Positions 26,274 through 39,744 are shown, counted from the stretch's first letter. The stretch is DNA of 64,000 nt from Aphidius gifuensis (GCF_014905175.1 NC_057788.1:15846654-15910653); one strand, 5' to 3'. The notes: generated by a model not told the origin, from the sequence alone. Numbers and translations: made by a program.

Positions 26274-27740
26274 TTCTTTAATTATTTTATTATCATTTTG
26301 ATATTTATAATTTATTAAATATTATTACTATCATTTATTTATTAAAATAAATACCTTTTTTTAAAAATATTATTAAGTCAAAAAATAAAAGATAATATTA
26401 TGTTTCCATATATACTGATTGAACTGAGTTATGATAATAGTGATATCGAAGCGTACAAAATGTCTTCTATTTGGTTTTATTTTTCCCAAATGAAAAAAAT
26501 ATGTCAATACATGTAGACTTAAGGCGCACATGTGTATACAGATCAGCAAATTTTTTATTTCTTTTTTTTTTTATTATTTTTTTTTTCTTCAGAAATATGT
26601 TGTAAATAGTCAAAATAAAAGAAAAATTAACAGTATTTATAAGAAATAATGCATTTTTTTAAAAAAAGGAAAACATGTAATGTTAAATAAAATAATAAAC
26701 TTCGTACTGGACATTTTGAAAAAAAAAAAATATGAAATAAAAAAAAAAATGTTCTTTTCTAGGTAAATAAGACAGCCTTAGATTTTAATTGAAAATATAT
26801 ATTAAATGATCAAAGTGATTCATCAAAATTATTAACAGTCAAATAATATATTATTTAGATACAGAGTATAACAAAATATTCAAAAATAATAATTATTATT
26901 TTAAATTCCAGTGCAGTGTTGAATAAAAAAAAAACACAAAAATCAACAACAAACATTCTTTTTATTATTGTATAGAATCAAACAGTTAGCATTTGTCAAA
27001 TATTAAATCTGAACTCTGGTTTATTTTTGTACATCTCCTAAAACAAAAAAAAAACAAACAGATACAATAGAAAACAAAAAATTAATAAATGATAAACTCG
27101 ACACTTGATTTGTGCCCAGTAAAATGAACTAGTCTTTCGTTGAAAAATATAAATAATTACAACGTATAAAATTACGTTGATGAAAAAAACAAAAAAAAAA
27201 AAAAAACTTTTGGATTAACGAGTCAGATGTCGATCAAAATCATCAACAGAATATTTTAAAATACAACAAAAAAAAAAAAAAAAATGAAAAAAAAAACAGT
27301 TAGATTATTATTTATACTAGAAAAAAAAAAAAAACAAAAACAAAAAAAAAAAAGAATAATTGAAAAAACAAAGGAACCTAAATATATTATATTATATTAT
27401 ATAAATATTAAAAAAAAAAATCTATATTAAACTTCCAATAAAAAAAATCAATAAATTGAGGTTCTATTATTTAAGTAACGATTTGTATAATAAAAGACAA
27501 TTCCGAGTGAAGTTAAACAAATAAGAGTACTTTTTTTTCATCATTCAGTACTTACCCAATGACCCATTTTAAAAATTAATATATTTTTGTTTTTTAAAAT
27601 TCTTTTTTTATTTATTAATTATGATTTTTGTATTATACTAATTTTATTATTTAATTTAAATTAATTAATTTTTTTTCATCTATTTATTTGATTTTATTTT
27701 TTCGTAAAACAAATTTTTTATTATTTATTTATTATTTCAG
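26274..27740 (+). other. ab: Spacer between abrupt exons C and D
   Basis: AT-rich, with many A runs. AATAAA-type words near 26346 and 26385 could serve as poly(A) signals for isoform C. No exon-like coding segment is visible. Confidence 0.4.
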
Positions 27741-28759
27741 TTTCAAGAAGAGGTCTCGATATGATGAGAGTACGAGCAACAGATCCACGACCATGTCCAA
27801 AATGTGGTAAAATATATCGTTCAGCTCATACATTACGTACACATTTAGAAGATAAACATACAGTATGTCCGGGTTATCGTTGTGTATTGTGTGGTACTGT
27901 TGCTAAATCACGTAATTCATTACATTCACATATGTCACGTCAACATCGTGGTATAAGTACAAAAGATCTTCCAGTTTTACCAATGCCAAGTGCTTTTGAT
28001 CCTGAACTTGCATCACGTTTACTTGCTAAAGCTGGTGTTAAAGTTAGTGCTGCTGAATTACGTGCACGTGCTAGTCCAACTGGTCCACGTAGAAATGATA
28101 TGCGTCTTGAATTACCTCGTGGTAGTAGTAGTGGAGGTGGTGGTGGTGGTGCACCATCAGAAGCTGGTAGTTCAATATGTGGTGGTGATGATCCAGAAGA
28201 CTTAACATTACCATTAAGTTTAAGATATGGATCATCGACACCGAATAACAATACAGTTATAACAAAAATCACAAATAATAAAACCGGAACTGCTGCTAAA
28301 ACAATGGATAATATGTTACATGGACATAATCGTGAGCCAAATACACCACCAATGCATAGGTCTGGACACTTGCCAATGCATCAAAATATACCTGGACATC
28401 ATAATAGTGCAACTGGATCAGCATTATTGGATACATATTTACAATTTATTGCTGAAAATTCAGCATTATCAATGGGTCTTAGTCCTGAACAACAGGCTGC
28501 AATCGCAACAGCACGTGCTGCTAAACTTGCACATATGAATGCAATGGATAAACTTGGTGCTCGTGGACTTGAAGATTATCCAATGATTAGTCGTGATGAG
28601 GGACGAGGGGTTGTTCATGAAGATCGTAATGATCAACATCATGATAAATCAGATAATATTCATTTACGTAATAATGAAGATGATGAGGCTGAATCATCAA
28701 ATGGCGAGGATGATGATTTCAGTGATAATGATGAGCCTGAAGCACTCAAAGCTGAATAA
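27741..28759 (+). CDS. ab: Abrupt canonical last exon D (two C2H2 fingers)
   Basis: The acceptor TATTTCAG ends at 27740. The exon starts with VSRRGLDMMRVRATDPRPC, as in Drosophila Abrupt (DFVSRR..MRVRATDPRPC), and stops at TAA 28757-28759, giving 629 residues. Fingers lie at about 309-330 (CPKCGKIYRSAHTLRTH) and 338-359 (CVLCGTVAKSRNSLHSH), both C-x2-C-x12-H-x4-H. They are followed by the highly conserved ISTKDLPVLPMPSAFDPEL and AGVKVSAAELRARASPTG. A Gly run and the DDPEDLT motif also match the fly protein. The C-terminus is acidic. This isoform should carry the known Abrupt functions. It is the most distal of the four last exons and the only one with an ordinary pyrimidine-rich acceptor. Confidence 0.95.
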
Positions 28760-28798
28760 TGTCGTTTTATTATTGTTTTTTTTTTTTATTAATTTTTC

Positions 28799-28838
<40 letters not shown>

Positions 28839-31800
28839 TTAAAAAAAATAATATTTCTTAAGAATGCAAGAGCCTCAACCATGATGTTTATTTTTTACGT
28901 GAAGAAAAAGAAAAAAATAGAAGAATCTATCATTTACTACCTCATATATTGTAGATCTAATTTTTTTTTTATATTATTATATACTTACTGGATGAAGATA
29001 ACAAAATCTATAAAAGAATCTCTCGGCAAAGAAACAAAGTTTATTTTGAGTCAATATACATAAAATGGTTTTATATACATTCTTATAACTAATTCCATCC
29101 GTCTACCTCAGTGCACATAATAGAGCAACAGAAAGTTATTACGTTTACAAGTGTTTTATATTTTTTATTATATTATAATTTGTTTTTTTTTTTTTTACTT
29201 TTCCGTTTATTTTTTATTATTTTTTTTTATTTAAAAAAAAAAAAAAAAATGATATAAAAATTGATAATATTTGTTGATACGAAAATATTGAAATGGATTT
29301 TTACACCGTCCTTTTGAGAACTTTGTAATTTTTAATTAAAAATAAAAATTACAAAGTGATTAAGCATGTTTAAAGATAAAAAAAAATGAAAGAAAAAAAA
29401 AAAAAAAAGAAACATAATAAACGTGAGTATATTTGATGAATGAAGACATTGCTATTTTTTTTTTTATCACATTCAATGTTTTCAAAAAAAAAAAAAAAAA
29501 AAAATTTATAATAATTTCTAGTTTTTTTTTTTTTTTTTTATGTCATTGGACCATATGTTATTAATGATAGTTTTTTTTTTATTTTTATTATTCAGTTTGA
29601 CGACAATCAAAAACGATTATTACGATGCTTACTTAAATTTGTTTTGGCTTCAATTTTTTTTCGTTAAATTAATTGTTGAGTTAAATATTACTGATTATTA
29701 TATTTCAAATAATGAACATGAATAATTTTGTCATGAAAATTAAAAAATGAAAAACAAAAAATAATAATATTGCCATTTCTAAAAATAATTTTATGTTTCG
29801 CATTTATATGAGTTATTTGATTAATATGTAAAAAAACATATTGTTGAAAAGAAAATGAATTTTTCTTTAAATTAAAATTTTGAAAATTAATAATTAATTA
29901 TAAAAATGAGCTCGTGAATGAATAATGATGTTTAAGTTTAGATTATGTCAATATCTGCACGAATGAAAATTGAAAAAAATTAAAATATCTGAAGAGAATT
30001 TAAATTAGTAAAATATAAAATTTAAGGAAAAATATACTTTTTTTTTTTTTTTTTTTTTTTTTAAGAGCATAGTATCAATACTGAAAGAAGCAATGCGTTT
30101 TTTTTTGTTATAATTGAGGATAAATTTATGTATAGAATTCGACACAAAAAAAAAAAAAAAAAATTCCGCCCTGGCTGTGGACGATTTTTCATGCCTTCTT
30201 TCAGTTTTTATTTTCAATTTTTTCATCAATTATACGAAAACGTATACGAGAATAAATGAATGTGGTTTTGCAGTGTATACGATTTTGCAATTAGTAATAA
30301 ATTAGTTGAAAAAATATAAAATTTAAAATTAGTACAAAATCAGTGTTAGTTGTACGATCAAAAAAATAAATAAATAAAGTTAAATCCACAGACGGGGTAC
30401 AGTACTTACAGAATTCTATAAATAAATAAATATTAAAAAAAAATTTTAAATAATAAAATTTAAAAAAAAATCCAGGTCTTAGCGGTACAAAGATACCAAT
30501 TCTTGCCTTGAAGCTCTCTATTAGCTATTTTATAAAGATTGAAAAAAAAAAATTGCAAATAAGAAATCACGCTAAACAATTGGAAAAAGTTGAAGCAAAT
30601 GAATGCATAAAATCAACTTTCAGAGTACAAAAATTTTTTGAATACATACTCAACTCGAAATTTACGAGAAAAAAAAAAAAGAAAAAATTATTCTGTGCCA
30701 TAGAAAGATAAGAGCGTCTAGTTTTACAAAAAAACAAAAAAAGAAAAAAAAAAGTGAGTTGCAAGAGCCATAACATTTTTGATTTGTTTTGAATGATATT
30801 TACCATGAAAATCGGCGAGTCTGATTAATGAATGTGTGTATGATAATGATTTTATTAAAAATAGTTATTATAATTATATTATAAAAATAATAATATTAAT
30901 AATATTGAAACTAAAAAATGACAGTAGTATAAAACGAGCCAGATATCCACTGAAGTGACAAAGTCAAGTCTCTCTATCACTTAAGATTATTTCAATATAC
31001 AAAAATAAAGATGAATAAATAAAAATATACATGTATGTATATATAAGTATATGTATACACAGATTTTTACAAATTATATTTTTTACTGACAAATAAATAA
31101 TAAATAAAAAAGATAATAACATAAAATAAAAAATAGAAAGCAAAAAGTGGGTAAAATAAAAAAAAAAAAACAAAAACCAATAATAATTATAAATACAATC
31201 TTGTCTTACCAACGTAATATAGTCTGCAATAGTCACTTTGTTCAATAATAATTATATGAATACAGATAACCAATTACAGTATTGCAATAGTTTAAAATAT
31301 GTAAAAGAAAAAAACACAATTAGCTAACAATCAACAGATTATAATAATCAATCGATTATTGCATTTAATAATATAAACAATATTTTTTTATTTATTGTTT
31401 ATAACTCAGGACAATAAATGTTTGAATTAAATAATAATAATTTTAATAAATATTTATTATTATTATTATTTTTTTGTAAAATTTTCGATTGATAAAAATA
31501 TAATTATTCTGTTATATTGATGCTATTTGTGTCTCAGGTACTTATCAAAATATTTACGATAAATGTTGTAAAATAATAACATATTATTGTGATTTAAAAA
31601 AAAAAAAATAAACTCAGGAAATAACTGAAGCAGGCAGGCCGTGATAAATATTACATATAAATAAATGAAAAATATTTTTTTTTGTTTTTTTTTTTTTCTT
31701 TATTTATTTATTTTTTCTTTACTCAACTACTATTTGTTTTACATAGAACCACATTAATTTATACTATCAGAATGAAGAAAAAACATATATATTATATATT

Positions 31801-34800
31801 GCCATTGCTACCTCCATAAATCTGTTAAATGTATTTCAGTCTGTATGATATCAAAAAATACTATACAATTGTTTGTTTTTTCTTTTATTCTCAACTAAAT
31901 CACATAATGGTGTCTACTTTTTACGTTAAATTGTACAATATTAATTTTTATTTTATATTTTTTTGTCATTAAGAAATTTATAAATTTTCATTTACTTGTA
32001 CAACTATACAATATCCAATGAGAATCTGATTTTTTGTTTTTCTTTAATTAAAAAAAAAAAAACATTCTGTTTTTTTTTTAATTTTTTTTCTGTTTACCCA
32101 CATCAACTGCATAGTTTTTTAAGAAAATTGTAAACAATTAAAAACGGAACGAATGTAGCAATAATGAAAAAAAAAAAAAAAAAAATGAATAAATTAACAG
32201 ATATCAAAAGACTTGACAAGTAAATTTTAAAAACATTTTTTTACAATGTGAAAAGAAAAAAAAAGAAAAATCACTGCCAATATTTTAATAGCTCTTTCGT
32301 TTCGTAATATCAAAAAAAAAAAAAAAAAAAAATGCTGATAATTCCAAATTAACAATGCAATACAATGTACTTACACATTTATATAATCTTTTTTTTTTTT
32401 TTTTTGTCACTGAAACTATTATTATTTGGTTTTTAAATATGAGTATGGATGATTGCAAATAATTATGTGTGTGAGATTAAAATATAAAGTTTACAAAAAC
32501 CGAAAAACAATGATGGATAATAGAAAAAAAAAAATAATTTTCGAAATAGCAATTAAAAAAATGAATATTGCAAAGTTTGGTGAAATAGTTGTTTGCATAA
32601 TTATAGTTGTATGTAAATAGATGATAAATTAATATTATGTACGTAGTGAAATGTAAATTACTTGGATACGTGATATTTACACAAAAAAAGTAAAAGGAAA
32701 AAAAAAAAAAAACAATGAAAACATAATCAGGGAGTCGTCTTAAACAGTTGATATGTGTTAAGAAATTGTTTTACATGTCATGGTATAATCAGATGGGGTG
32801 GGTGGGAAGGGGGTTAATTGAAAAAAAAAAATTTGCTGAATATTATATTTGTTTTTATGTTTTATTTTTCTTTTGGGAATAATTAACGTGCAATTTGGTA
32901 GAAGAAATGCTTTAGGGGAAAAAAAAATAAAGAAATAAAATTTAATAAAAAATTAAAAGAAATGTTAAAATTTAAAACAAATTAAGAACAAAAAATATTC
33001 ATGAAGAAATATTAAAAATTTGACATTAAAATGTACTCATATTAACGGTTATATTAATATCTAAGGTGCTTCAATTATTAAGTAATTTGTTACGTTGCGT
33101 TTAGTTATCATAAATTGATTTAAAAAAAAAAAACAAATATAATAATTGTCAATATTATGTCAATATATATATTTTTTTTTATAAGTTTTTTCTTTTCCGT
33201 ATAAAATTTTACATTTTTATTTTTATTATTTTTTAAGTTAATACCATTCATATGGAAAAAAAAAAAAAACCAGTCACACAATTAATTTTTTTCTTTTTTT
33301 TCTCTTTGATGAAAATTTTGTCTTAGAAATTAAAAAAAAAAATTATTATTATTGAATTTTTTTATTGCGCAATTGTAAATATTATTTTTCACACATTGTT
33401 TTAATTTATCTATCGCTAATTCCCAATGCGCTTAAAAATATTCAATATTATTGTACTGAATTTCGTTTTTTTTACATAACACTTCCGATACAAATTGTTT
33501 CTTTTTTTTTTTCTTACATGTATAAGCCATCCAACTTGCCAATACTATAAAATAAACGCATTGGAAAAATTGAATTATTTGTTTATTATTTATTTTGAAT
33601 TATTATATTATTTTATATAATTTTATTCCTTTTCTTTCCATAAATTATAGGACTTGTTGATAAATTTTGATGAATGGTAGGTTTTTTTTAATTTTTGTTT
33701 TTTTTTCTTTAACAGTGTGTTAGGATAAAAAATGAATATATAAACTAGATTGTATAACGTTTGAAATTAATATTCAAAGTTAAGGTAAAAATATTAAAAG
33801 TTGCCTATTGTTAGAATCCAATATTATATCATTATTCATGTATTGAAAACAAAAAACCTAATGAACTAAAAAAAGCATCGACGAATTGAAAACTGTTGCA
33901 AATAATTATTGTATAATAAAAAAAAAAGAAAACGTTGTTTCATTATGAGCTCTATGATGATAATATATGATAAAAATAAATAAATAACAAAAAATCCGTT
34001 AAAAAGAGAAAATAAATGAGCTATCAAATAATATTTATATTCGAACTAATATTACCAATTTTTAGAGCAACCCAAGTACAACAGAATGAATCACATGTTC
34101 CTATATTGCTCCTCACAATTAAATTAAGAAATTAAATATATACTTTCACATAAGTATCATTTAAATATTGAAATATTAACATTTAAATATATATTGAAAT
34201 TATTTATAAATATGTATAAAAATCCTGATACTCTTGATGGCGAGTATATAATAATAAATTGAGGTAAATTATGTTTTATTCCCATAGATTCAATTATTTA
34301 TTATAATATTTTATTTTATTACATAGAAGAAAAAGTGACCACCTTTTTCTCCATTATTCTATACTTTTTTTTTCCAGGTACGTATGTCAAATAATTTACA
34401 AAAGAGAAAGTTTACTTTCAAGCATTATCAAGTAAACTGAATGAGATTTAGTATTAAGGGATGTTCAAGAAAGGTTAATCCTAGAAAAAAAAAAAAAAAC
34501 TTTTGGGTACTTGTAGAGTTTGAAAATAATATATATAAATCAACATTAACTTGACGAGTCCTACTAGTTGAAATTTTAACGTTAACCTTGAGCACTGTTC
34601 ATTTTACGCAGGTGGAGTTCTTCTTCTTCTTTACATTATTAAAAAAAAAAGTCATATAGCTTTTAAACTAAAAAAGTATATAAAATAAAAAAACTTGTTT
34701 CAATTATACAATACAATGCCGTTAAAATCTATAACGGAAAACGAATCATAAATATTAATTAAAAATACTATTTATAAAATCATGAATTTTTTTTTTATAA

Positions 34801-35400
34801 ATCACGCGGCTTTTTAAAAAAACCATTTACAGAATTCTTTAAAGTCTAAGCATCTTCCTTTTTTAAATCTCGAGAACCAGGGTTACATCTGAAAATTGTT
34901 TAATAACCTCTTTTTACCACAGTTGCTAGAGTATTATAAATTTTTAATTTTCGTTAGTAACAAGGATCACGAGTCTCAAAATAAGAGTTACCAAGTATTT
35001 TTTTTATTTTTTTTCTCTTATTTTCTAATTCTCTTCTCTTTATCGTTTTTAAACTGTACAGATTAGTACATACAGACAAACTGCATGTGAAGATAGATGT
35101 GTATGTAACTATAGGTACACTGTAAACTGCTTAAAAACAAAAAAAAAAAAAAAAGAGAAAAAGTGCTGTTTTTCATGACTTTTCAGCCAGTGACATTTTC
35201 AACTCGGCTGCAGGATCACAGTGGGATTCGTTTGATCTTTGAAATAACTGTGTATTTTATTTTTCTAAGAAAAAAATTGTTATCTGCAGTTGAAATATAT
35301 TTTTTTTTTCATTTTCTTGGGGAGAAGCAGGGAGAAGGATGGTGAAAACAATTTCTTTCATGTTGTATAAATTAGTTGTGGAGGTGATATTTCTAGCGGT
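28760..35400. other. AT-rich spacer and probable abrupt 3' UTR
   Basis: About 6.6 kb with no supportable gene on either strand. It begins with a TTA repeat (28801-28838). An AATAAA near 29413 is a plausible poly(A) signal for the canonical abrupt transcript. The rest is poly(A)/poly(T), AT-repeat and short palindromic AT words. Near 35163-35260 is a slightly GC-richer patch of unknown meaning. Confidence 0.45.
28801..28838. repeat. TTA trinucleotide microsatellite
   Basis: An uninterrupted run of TTA/TAT units of about 38 bases lies directly after the abrupt exon D stop codon, in the presumed 3' UTR. It is likely polymorphic. Confidence 0.8.
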
Positions 35401-35437
35401 CATCCGTAGTGAAAGAAAACTTCTAATACTTACAAAT

Positions 35438-36283
35438 GTAGTAAAAACGTAGTCAAAAAGGCTGTGACTACACGTCACTATACGAGCAGCTGGTGACTAC
35501 CAACGATTACAGTTGAAAAAACTTGTGACTACGTGACTACGTTTGACTACATTTCAGCTTAATCAAAAGAATTTAATAAAAATGATAATTACTAATGGAA
35601 AAATTAATAAATAATTATAAATATTAAACATATTTTTTTTCATCATGATATTTGATTGGACAGCAAATACGGACAATTTTGATTTCATTACAATCCGAGT
35701 CTTGAAATTGTTCGAATTAACTAAGTTCTGATTTAGCCGTATATTGACATTTTTGATTAAGGTTGTTTTTGACGTAATCTTCTTCTGCAATAAAATCCGG
35801 ATAATCAGTATCAAAATTAACACACAAGAATAGATAGTATATGTACGTTTGTACTTGTATTTTTTAAATTCTTAAATTAAATTTCGATTTTTTTTTCATA
35901 GATTTGTACCTTTTAGGAATACAAAATTAATGAAAAAAGAAAATGATTCATTTTCTCAGTGCCGTTTAAAAGATACTCGCTAAAATTACTTCGAAAATTT
36001 ATGGTTGTCAGCGGGCTGAATTACATTGAAAATCTGAATTTTTACTGCTGGAGTAGTATTAGTGTGTCTGTAAAGATACGCTGGCAACGCTCACACTCGA
36101 GGGGCTATCCACAGCGAGATAGAGTGACACCACGACTACAAAATGTAGTCGACTATACGACTGACTACACTCACTACAATCTCGACTACAACCAATAATT
36201 TTTTAGCTGATTACAAATGACTTAAATTAAAAAAAATGTGACTACACGACTACAGCGACTACTAATGACTACGTTTTTTTACG
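35438..36283. mobile_element. Inverted-repeat element with GTAGTC/GACTAC words (E0)
   Basis: The left edge near 35440-35455 reads AGTAAAAACGTAGTCA and the right edge near 36267-36282 reads TGACTACGTTTTTTTAC, an imperfect terminal inverted pair. Blocks near both ends (35440-35560 and 36135-36280) are packed with GACTAC/GTAGTC hexamers in both orientations, like subterminal transposase-binding repeats. There is no coding capacity. A target duplication is not evident, so the exact ends are uncertain. It reads as a non-autonomous DNA element. Confidence 0.45.
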
Positions 36284-36957
36284 GAGGCTAGGAGCCATAG
36301 GCTCAGCCGCAGTCTTGATCCATCGGCGAAAAGAAAAAAACGCTCATAACTTACGAACTAAGTAACCGAGAGACTTCGTACTAGGCTCAAAAGAAGCGCA
36401 TTAAAAAACTCTATCGCCCGCGTAATAGGTTTTTTGCTCTATTGATAATAGTTTTTAATCAAAAAACTAAAATGTAAATTTTGAAAAAATTTTTTTTCTT
36501 ACTTAAAAATTTGTGGTGTCTAAACTATCCATCAGAGAGTATTTATCACCAGAGGTTTTTTGTTCGTAAATCTTTTTTGTTTTATATTTCATTATTCTTA
36601 AATTATTATTTATGTAACTTAAAATAGTACATACGTTTTTATGTGAAAATTTTACAAGTTATAAAAACGGCGCAATAAATAACTCGACGCAAAATCATAG
36701 TAGCCCAGGTAGGAGTAAACGATTGTGCCAGGCCTGGTACAAGCTTGTGCACAAGGCTCACATGCTTGTGTCTAGCTTGTTTTGTGCCAAGGCTTGTGCC
36801 TCGGGCTTGACTCAAGCTTCCAAAAACGATTTTAAAAAAAATATAAATAAATTATTATGGTTAATCTATTATTATTGTTAATTTCGTTAATTCCGACATT
36901 GTTATTTTTTAATTCAGACAATTCTATTAAACGATAATAATTAAACGAAAAACTAGG

Positions 36958-37030
36958 GACGCGACGCGGGATCGATCCGGGGCCTCTCACGTGGAAGTCC
37001 AATGCACTATCATGTCGACCATCGGGGTAT
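36958..37030 (-). other. tRNA-like stretch inside E1
   Basis: On the minus strand the segment reads as a degenerate tRNA: a D-arm-like GATGGTCGACATGATAG, then a B-box-like GGATCGATCCCGCG. Similar stretches occur in elements E2a, E2b and E3 in the same orientation. Cloverleaf folding is not clean, so this is a tRNA-related relic rather than a functional tRNA gene. Confidence 0.35.
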
Positions 37031-37231
37031 TGATAAAAGTGGTCGTCAAAATTTTTTATATAAATAAATTCTATTAAGACTAAACACACAGTCCTCGCGA
37101 ATGCCTCACACAATAGTCAAAGCCTGATATTTTTTATTTGAAATTTATATTAAATTTATATATCTACTAATTACTATAATTTTTTTTTTTTTGAGTTAAA
37201 TATATGCATAAGTCAAGTTTCGTGTCGAGCT

Positions 37232-38030
37232 TGGTGAAACAATGGGCACCAGCTTGAAACAAGGCTGTATTACGAGGCTCGTGTGAGGGCGGGAAAAATC
37301 AAAGGGACAGTCTTGTGTCGAGCCTGGATTAACAAGGCTTGTCTAGTGACTGGAAAAACAGGCTTGACACAACCTTGAAATTTTTAATCTTGTGTGAGGC
37401 TTGGAACTAACGATTAACACAGGCTTGGTACAAGCCTGGACTAACAAGTCTTGTGCAATGACTGTAAATACAGGCTTGACACGAGCTTGGAATTTTCAAC
37501 CTTGTGTGAGGCTTGGAATTAACGATTGACACATGCTTGTTACAAGCCTGGACTAACAAGTCTAGTGCAATGACTGTGAATACAGGCTTGACACAATCTT
37601 GGAAATTTCAACCTTGTTTAAGGCTTGGAATAACCGATTGACACAGACTTGGTACAAGCCTGGACTAGCAAGTCTTGTGCAATGACTGTAAATACAGGCT
37701 TGATACGAGCTTGGAATTTTTAACCTTGTGTAAGGCTTGGAATTAACGATCGTCACAGGCTTGGTACAAGTCTGGAATAACAAGTCTTGTGCAATGACTG
37801 TAAATACAAGCTTGACACGAGCTTGGAATTTTTAACCTTGTGTGAGGCTTGGAATTAACGATTGTCACAGGCTTGGTACAAGCCTGGAATAACAAGTCTT
37901 GTGCAATGACTGTAAATACAAGCTTGACACGAGCTTGGAATTTTTAACCTTGTGTGAGGCTTGGAAATAACAATCGACACAGGCTTGGTACAAGCCTAGA
38001 TTAACAAGTCTTGTGCAATGACTGGGAAAA
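37232..38030. repeat. 112-bp tandem array inside E1
   Basis: The landmark CAATGACTG (or CTAGTGACTG) falls at 37344, 37456, 37568, 37680, 37792, 37904 and 38016, exactly 112 bp apart, with a more degenerate first unit. Each unit contains the near-palindrome CAGGCTTGGTACAAGCCTG (inverted octamers around GTA), which could form a short hairpin. Confidence 0.9.
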
Positions 38031-39194
38031 TTCTCTGTGCCAAGCTAGGCACATTCTAGTCCACCAAGGCTAGGAAACACAAGCTTGTAACAAGCCTGGC
38101 ACGGCCGTTCACCCTTGTGGGATCCTACCTGGGAGAGACTTCGTATTATAGGCTCAATTTATGTGTCTCAAAAAACTCTATCGCCCGCTTTGCAAAATTC
38201 CTTTCCATTTTTTTGAGAAAAAAAAAAAAAACTATAAAATTGAAAAAAAAAATTCGGATAATTAATTCTTTTTCTTGAAAACCGTTGTTGAGAGAGAAAA
38301 AAACCCCTAATGCCGTCACTAGATTTTTTTCAGGCGCATAATTTAAGCCTAATACGAACTCCCTATCTTGATTATAACAAAAGTTATGACTCGCCGAAAA
38401 AAAAATAAAAAAAACGGACTAAAAAATGTCATCATAGAGTTGAAATAAAATGTTTATAAGGCTCCAAAAAAAAAGCCTTGATTCGAGTAATGTTATTGTT
38501 GATAAACCATTAAATTATATTTCAGCAATAATTCGAAATAATCATGGCCCTAGCCGGAGTATTGAAAATTTTTAATTTTCAACGGGTAACGCGGGCCACA
38601 CGCCCCAACAAACGTTACCAGGTCTTTTTTATTTTAAGTCATTAACTTCTCAATCTCGTTTTTATCTTTTTTACTGAAACAAATTGAAAAAAAAATCATA
38701 TGTGCTTTTTCTAATTATTGTATTTATTCATCAACAACAATACAAATGAAATTAAATTGAAAGATTATTAGAAATGTAAATTCGCAGTAGATTTTTTTTT
38801 TTTTTTGATCTTATTCTTTTAATGAAATAATTACCTACATTGGTTAGTCAGTATAAGTATAAGTTCTCCACGTAGTAATATGAAATAAAGAAATTATATA
38901 TATTCATGTTGAAAAACTGATATATTCTTTTTTTTTTTTTTTGGGGAAAAATCATGAATCCTGACCAGGAATGGATCCAGAATCTTGATCTATTTCATAT
39001 ATCCCGAGTGGAAATTTCAGTCCGATTCGGATCCAGGTCGGATCCGGTTTACCTGATTACATATCCGAATCGGATCAGGCTGGCCGGATCCGATTCGGAC
39101 TGAAAATGTAACGCCGGCTAGGCTCCGAATCGGATCCGGTGAACCGAATCCGGTTACAATAAGGACACCGTGGCTAAATCGGATACCAAATTAT

Positions 39195-39375
39195 GTATCC
39201 GAAATTACATTTAAATCGGATCGGATTTTACATTCAAAACGGATCCGATTTTACATCTAAATCGGATCCGATTTTACATCCAAATCGGATCCGATTTAAC
39301 AACCAAATCGGATCCGATTTTATGCTTAAACTGGATCCGAATTTATATTTAAACCGGATCCGAATTTTGTTTTAA
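39195..39375. repeat. 23-bp tandem array of GGATCC-centred units
   Basis: GGATCC (or one-base variants) occurs at 39218, 39241, 39264, 39287, 39310, 39333 and 39356, exactly 23 bp apart. The typical unit is CGGATCCGATTTTACATC plus AAAT. The palindromic core matches the words near the ends of the same element. Confidence 0.9.
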
Positions 39376-39496
39376 AAAAATTTTGATTTAAAAAAAAAAT
39401 ATATATTTGCTTTTTTCAATTATTTTTTTTAACAATCATTATTAACAATATTTTTATCTTAGAAAATTCAACCTAAACTAAACTAAAATTCCGGAT

Positions 39497-39572
39497 TTTG
39501 CGGGGATCGATCTCGGGGCTATTCTGTTTAAAGTCAGCAACTCTATCCTATTGCCCACGGCGGCGTACGTGG
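39497..39572 (-). other. tRNA-like stretch inside E2a
   Basis: On the minus strand the order is CCGTGGGCAATAGGATAGAG (D-arm-like), GCTGACTTTAAACAG (anticodon-arm-like) and CCCCGAGATCGATCCCCGC (T-arm/B-box-like), the order expected of a tRNA. The same stretch in E2b (41170-41240) differs at several bases but keeps the frame of motifs. It is probably a tRNA-derived module, not a working tRNA. Confidence 0.4.
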
Positions 39573-39744
39573 AATCGATGAAATCAAAAGTCCTTTACAA
39601 GTGTAAAAAGTTATTTCAAAATTACAATAGAAAAACTTGATATGATTAATACTATATATATGCAACAATGTATTTATTGTTATCAAAAAATAAAATGACA
39701 TTCTGAAATTAATTTTTTTTTTTTTTTTTTCAAATACTTCTAAG

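Larger units (their letters stand above)
36704..38133. mobile_element. Non-autonomous TIR element E1 (CCCAGGTAGGA...TCCTACCTGGG)
   Basis: The ends are CCCAGGTAGGA at 36704 and TCCTACCTGGG up to 38133, 1430 bp in all. The dinucleotide AG flanks both sides (36702-36703 and 38134-38135). The related sequence near 36370 (GAGAGACTTCG) has one AG at this point, supporting a 2-bp target duplication. The inside carries a 112-bp tandem array (about 37240-38030) and a tRNA-like stretch near 36958-37030. No transposase is encoded. The superfamily is not assigned. Confidence 0.7.
36324..38396. repeat. Inverted-repeat sequence CGGCGA...TCGCCG split by element E1
   Basis: The left part from 36324 (CGGCGAAAAG, then CATAACTTACGAAC and GAGACTTCGTACTAGGCTC) reappears in reverse complement near 38320-38396 (GAACTCCCTATC, AAAGTTATGACTCGCCG). 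A second direct copy of GAGACTTCGTA..AGGCTC plus AAAAAACTCTATCGCCCGC follows at 38134-38200. The structure looks like a fold-back repeat into which element E1 (36704-38133) has jumped. No protein is encoded. Confidence 0.45.
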
